Assembly: GCA_022702545.1 (NCBI GenBank)
Contig: JAHRBC010000010.1
Location: 1-64,000, forward strand
DNA from: Phycomyces nitens
Lineage: Eukaryota > Mucoromycota > Mucoromycetes > Mucorales > Phycomycetaceae
Direction: 5' to 3'
Length of the DNA: 64,000 bases
Shown: in pieces, positions 63,063-64,000 of the stretch
Numbering within the stretch: the first letter of the stretch is position 1
Layout of the letters: every line of letters starts with the position of its first letter
Notes under the pieces: model-generated
Told to the model about the DNA's origin: nothing
The model's database searches: none
What the model saw: only the letters and a program-made list of their open reading frames with translations
Made by a program: the position numbers and the translations under genes

Positions 63063-63649
63063 ATGGAAATTAAGACGGGCCCGCGCGTAGCGCGGACTGT
63101 CAGCGGGCCCTGCGGGCCCCCGCGGACTCTTGGTTGTCTTGAGTTATCTTTATTTCCATCTATAGTGTCCTTCTCTAAAAACACTACTTCAAATCCCCCG
63201 GGAGAAACATCAGTTGATTCTATTAATGAATCAGAAGTATTAGTAAATTTAGGTTTTAACCCTTCTAAAATTCTTGATTTTGATAATTTTAGAAACAAAA
63301 ATTATGATTGGAAAAAGGGTGAATCTAAATATTTTAAATTATATAGTTATGGAACTAATGGAGTTACTAGTATTACTGAAATGTTAAATATTTTTAGTCC
63401 GCGTCCTAATAAATTATTTTTAGAATTCCAATGGTTATTAGTGGAAGACATGTATATTGTTTATCTAGACAATTACTTGTTACTAATAAAACTGATCCTA
63501 AAGAAATCTTTGATTTTATTGAATTTAAGATGGAGTTAGAATCATTAAAATATAACTTAAAGTTAGGTGATACAATCTATATTAATTCCTTTATAAACCA
63601 ACTCGTATTTCAGCCATCCATCCGGAGTTGGCGGTCGACCTTTATCTAA
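63063..63649 (+). pseudogene. Plasmid-like ORF fragment, frame-shifted
   Basis: Frame 1 runs 63063-63430 (NESEVLVNLGFNPSKILDF...YDWKKGESKYFKLYSYG). It continues in another frame from about 63431 (VISGRHVYCLSRQLL...FKMELESLKYNLKLG) to 63649, so one indel near 63430 separates them. The pattern resembles the N-terminal region of plasmid-type dpo or rpo genes, but I see no diagnostic motif. The 5' end is a GACT-family hairpin element. Confidence 0.4.
63073..63128. mobile_element. Double-hairpin element (j), GACT family
   Basis: GGGCCCGCGCGTAGCGCGG and GGGCCCTGCGGGCCC between AGAC and GGACT. Third copy of the family at 29621 and 46036. Confidence 0.75.
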
Positions 63650-63651
63650 GA

Positions 63652-63667
63652 GTGGGGAGGTAATTAA
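63652..63667 (-). promoter_or_regulatory. ATTACCTCCCCACTC motif (reverse)
   Basis: Same class as the post-stop motif. No known gene ends here on this strand. Confidence 0.3.
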
Positions 63668-63822
63668 TTTAATTTTAGCCCCCGGGTCGGGTTCACCCCG
63701 TACCTGAGGGTACCGGGGCGCCCCGCCCCGGGGAGTAAATTTGTTCCAAAATTGGTTAATCCCCCTAAATCTTTTAATTGAACCCCGGGCCACAGCCATC
63801 CGCCCGGGAAGTTAAATTTAAT

Positions 63823-63894
63823 TGTTCTGGGGAGGAATTGAACCTCCTCACTACGATTTTCAGTCGTACGCTCTACCATTTAAGCTACCAAAAC
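63823..63894 (-). tRNA. trnF: tRNA-Phe(GAA)
   Basis: Acceptor GTTTTGG/CCAGAAC, anticodon stem-loop TACGA-CTGAAAA-TCGTA, T-arm GGAGG-TTCAATT-CCTCC. Confidence 0.92.
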
Positions 63895-64000
63895 TATTCA
63901 TTTCTTTTAATGTCCTCCCCGAACCAAAGGTTCCCAATTGGGCTCCGACTGCGACGTCGTTGAAATAATACCCCGATCTCTGCAAAGTACCGGATTGCCC

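Noticed and set aside
63664..63879. Short ORFs over the last 400 nt
   Set aside because: Overlap trnF and GC hairpins, with no protein-like pattern.

Overview
The window is fungal mitochondrial DNA. It carries nad4, cox3, cob, cox1, atp8, atp9, nad2, nad3, nad5, nad4L, the small-subunit rRNA (rns), a bacterial-type RNase P RNA (rnpB) and 20 kinds of tRNA gene (42 copies). Core genes are AT-rich; spacers are packed with GC-rich hairpins. Core genes can be read with the standard code: tryptophan is always TGG and the only trnW has a CCA anticodon. rnpB, class-II trnY/trnL/trnS, GC-rich double-hairpin elements and 15 group I introns suggest an early-diverging (chytrid- or zygomycete-grade) fungus. 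I cannot name the species. rnl, atp6, cox2, nad1, nad6 and trnN/Q/P/T are not seen here, so the genome is larger than the window.

Layout. (1) 1-19372: a giant palindrome, with arms about 1528-10219 and 10304-19372 around an 84-nt centre. Each arm holds trnL, trnM, rnpB, trnM, trnY, trnK, trnC, trnW, trnI, trnS, atp9, relics of a plasmid-type DNA polymerase and rns. A third partial copy lies at 1-1531. The right arm is intact; the left arm has many small deletions that break atp9 and the rns 530 loop. (2) 19373-28843: cob with five introns and a duplicated 3' exon, then trnR(UCU) and trnL(UAG). (3) 28844-33785: cox3 (reverse, one frameshift) and nad4. (4) 33600-41600: a second block, with trnD, trnS(GCU), trnV, trnH and trnR(UCG) in forward-inverted-forward triplicate. 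(5) 41678-57206: trnG, trnA, cox1 (nine exons, eight introns), trnE, atp8, nad2-nad3. (6) 57711-62060: nad4L-nad5 on the reverse strand (two introns in nad5). (7) 62061-64000: GC-rich spacer, plasmid-like fragments, trnF.

Expression signals. A yeast-like nonanucleotide (A/T)TATAAGTA stands in front of rns, cox1, cob, atp9, cox3 and many tRNA genes. A second motif, ATTACC(N)CCCCTC, follows the stop codons of several protein genes. tRNA genes between the units probably act as processing signals, with rnpB providing the 5' maturation RNA.

Mobile DNA. Thirteen intron endonuclease genes (LAGLIDADG or GIY-YIG) are present. Three contain TGA at tryptophan positions, and several carry GC-rich double-hairpin insertions flanked by short direct repeats. 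In open ORFs these insertions are multiples of three; in broken ones most are not. The cob end looks like capture of a foreign 3' exon together with an endonuclease gene. Many copy-to-copy differences are single bases in homopolymers, so some 'broken' genes may be sequence error.
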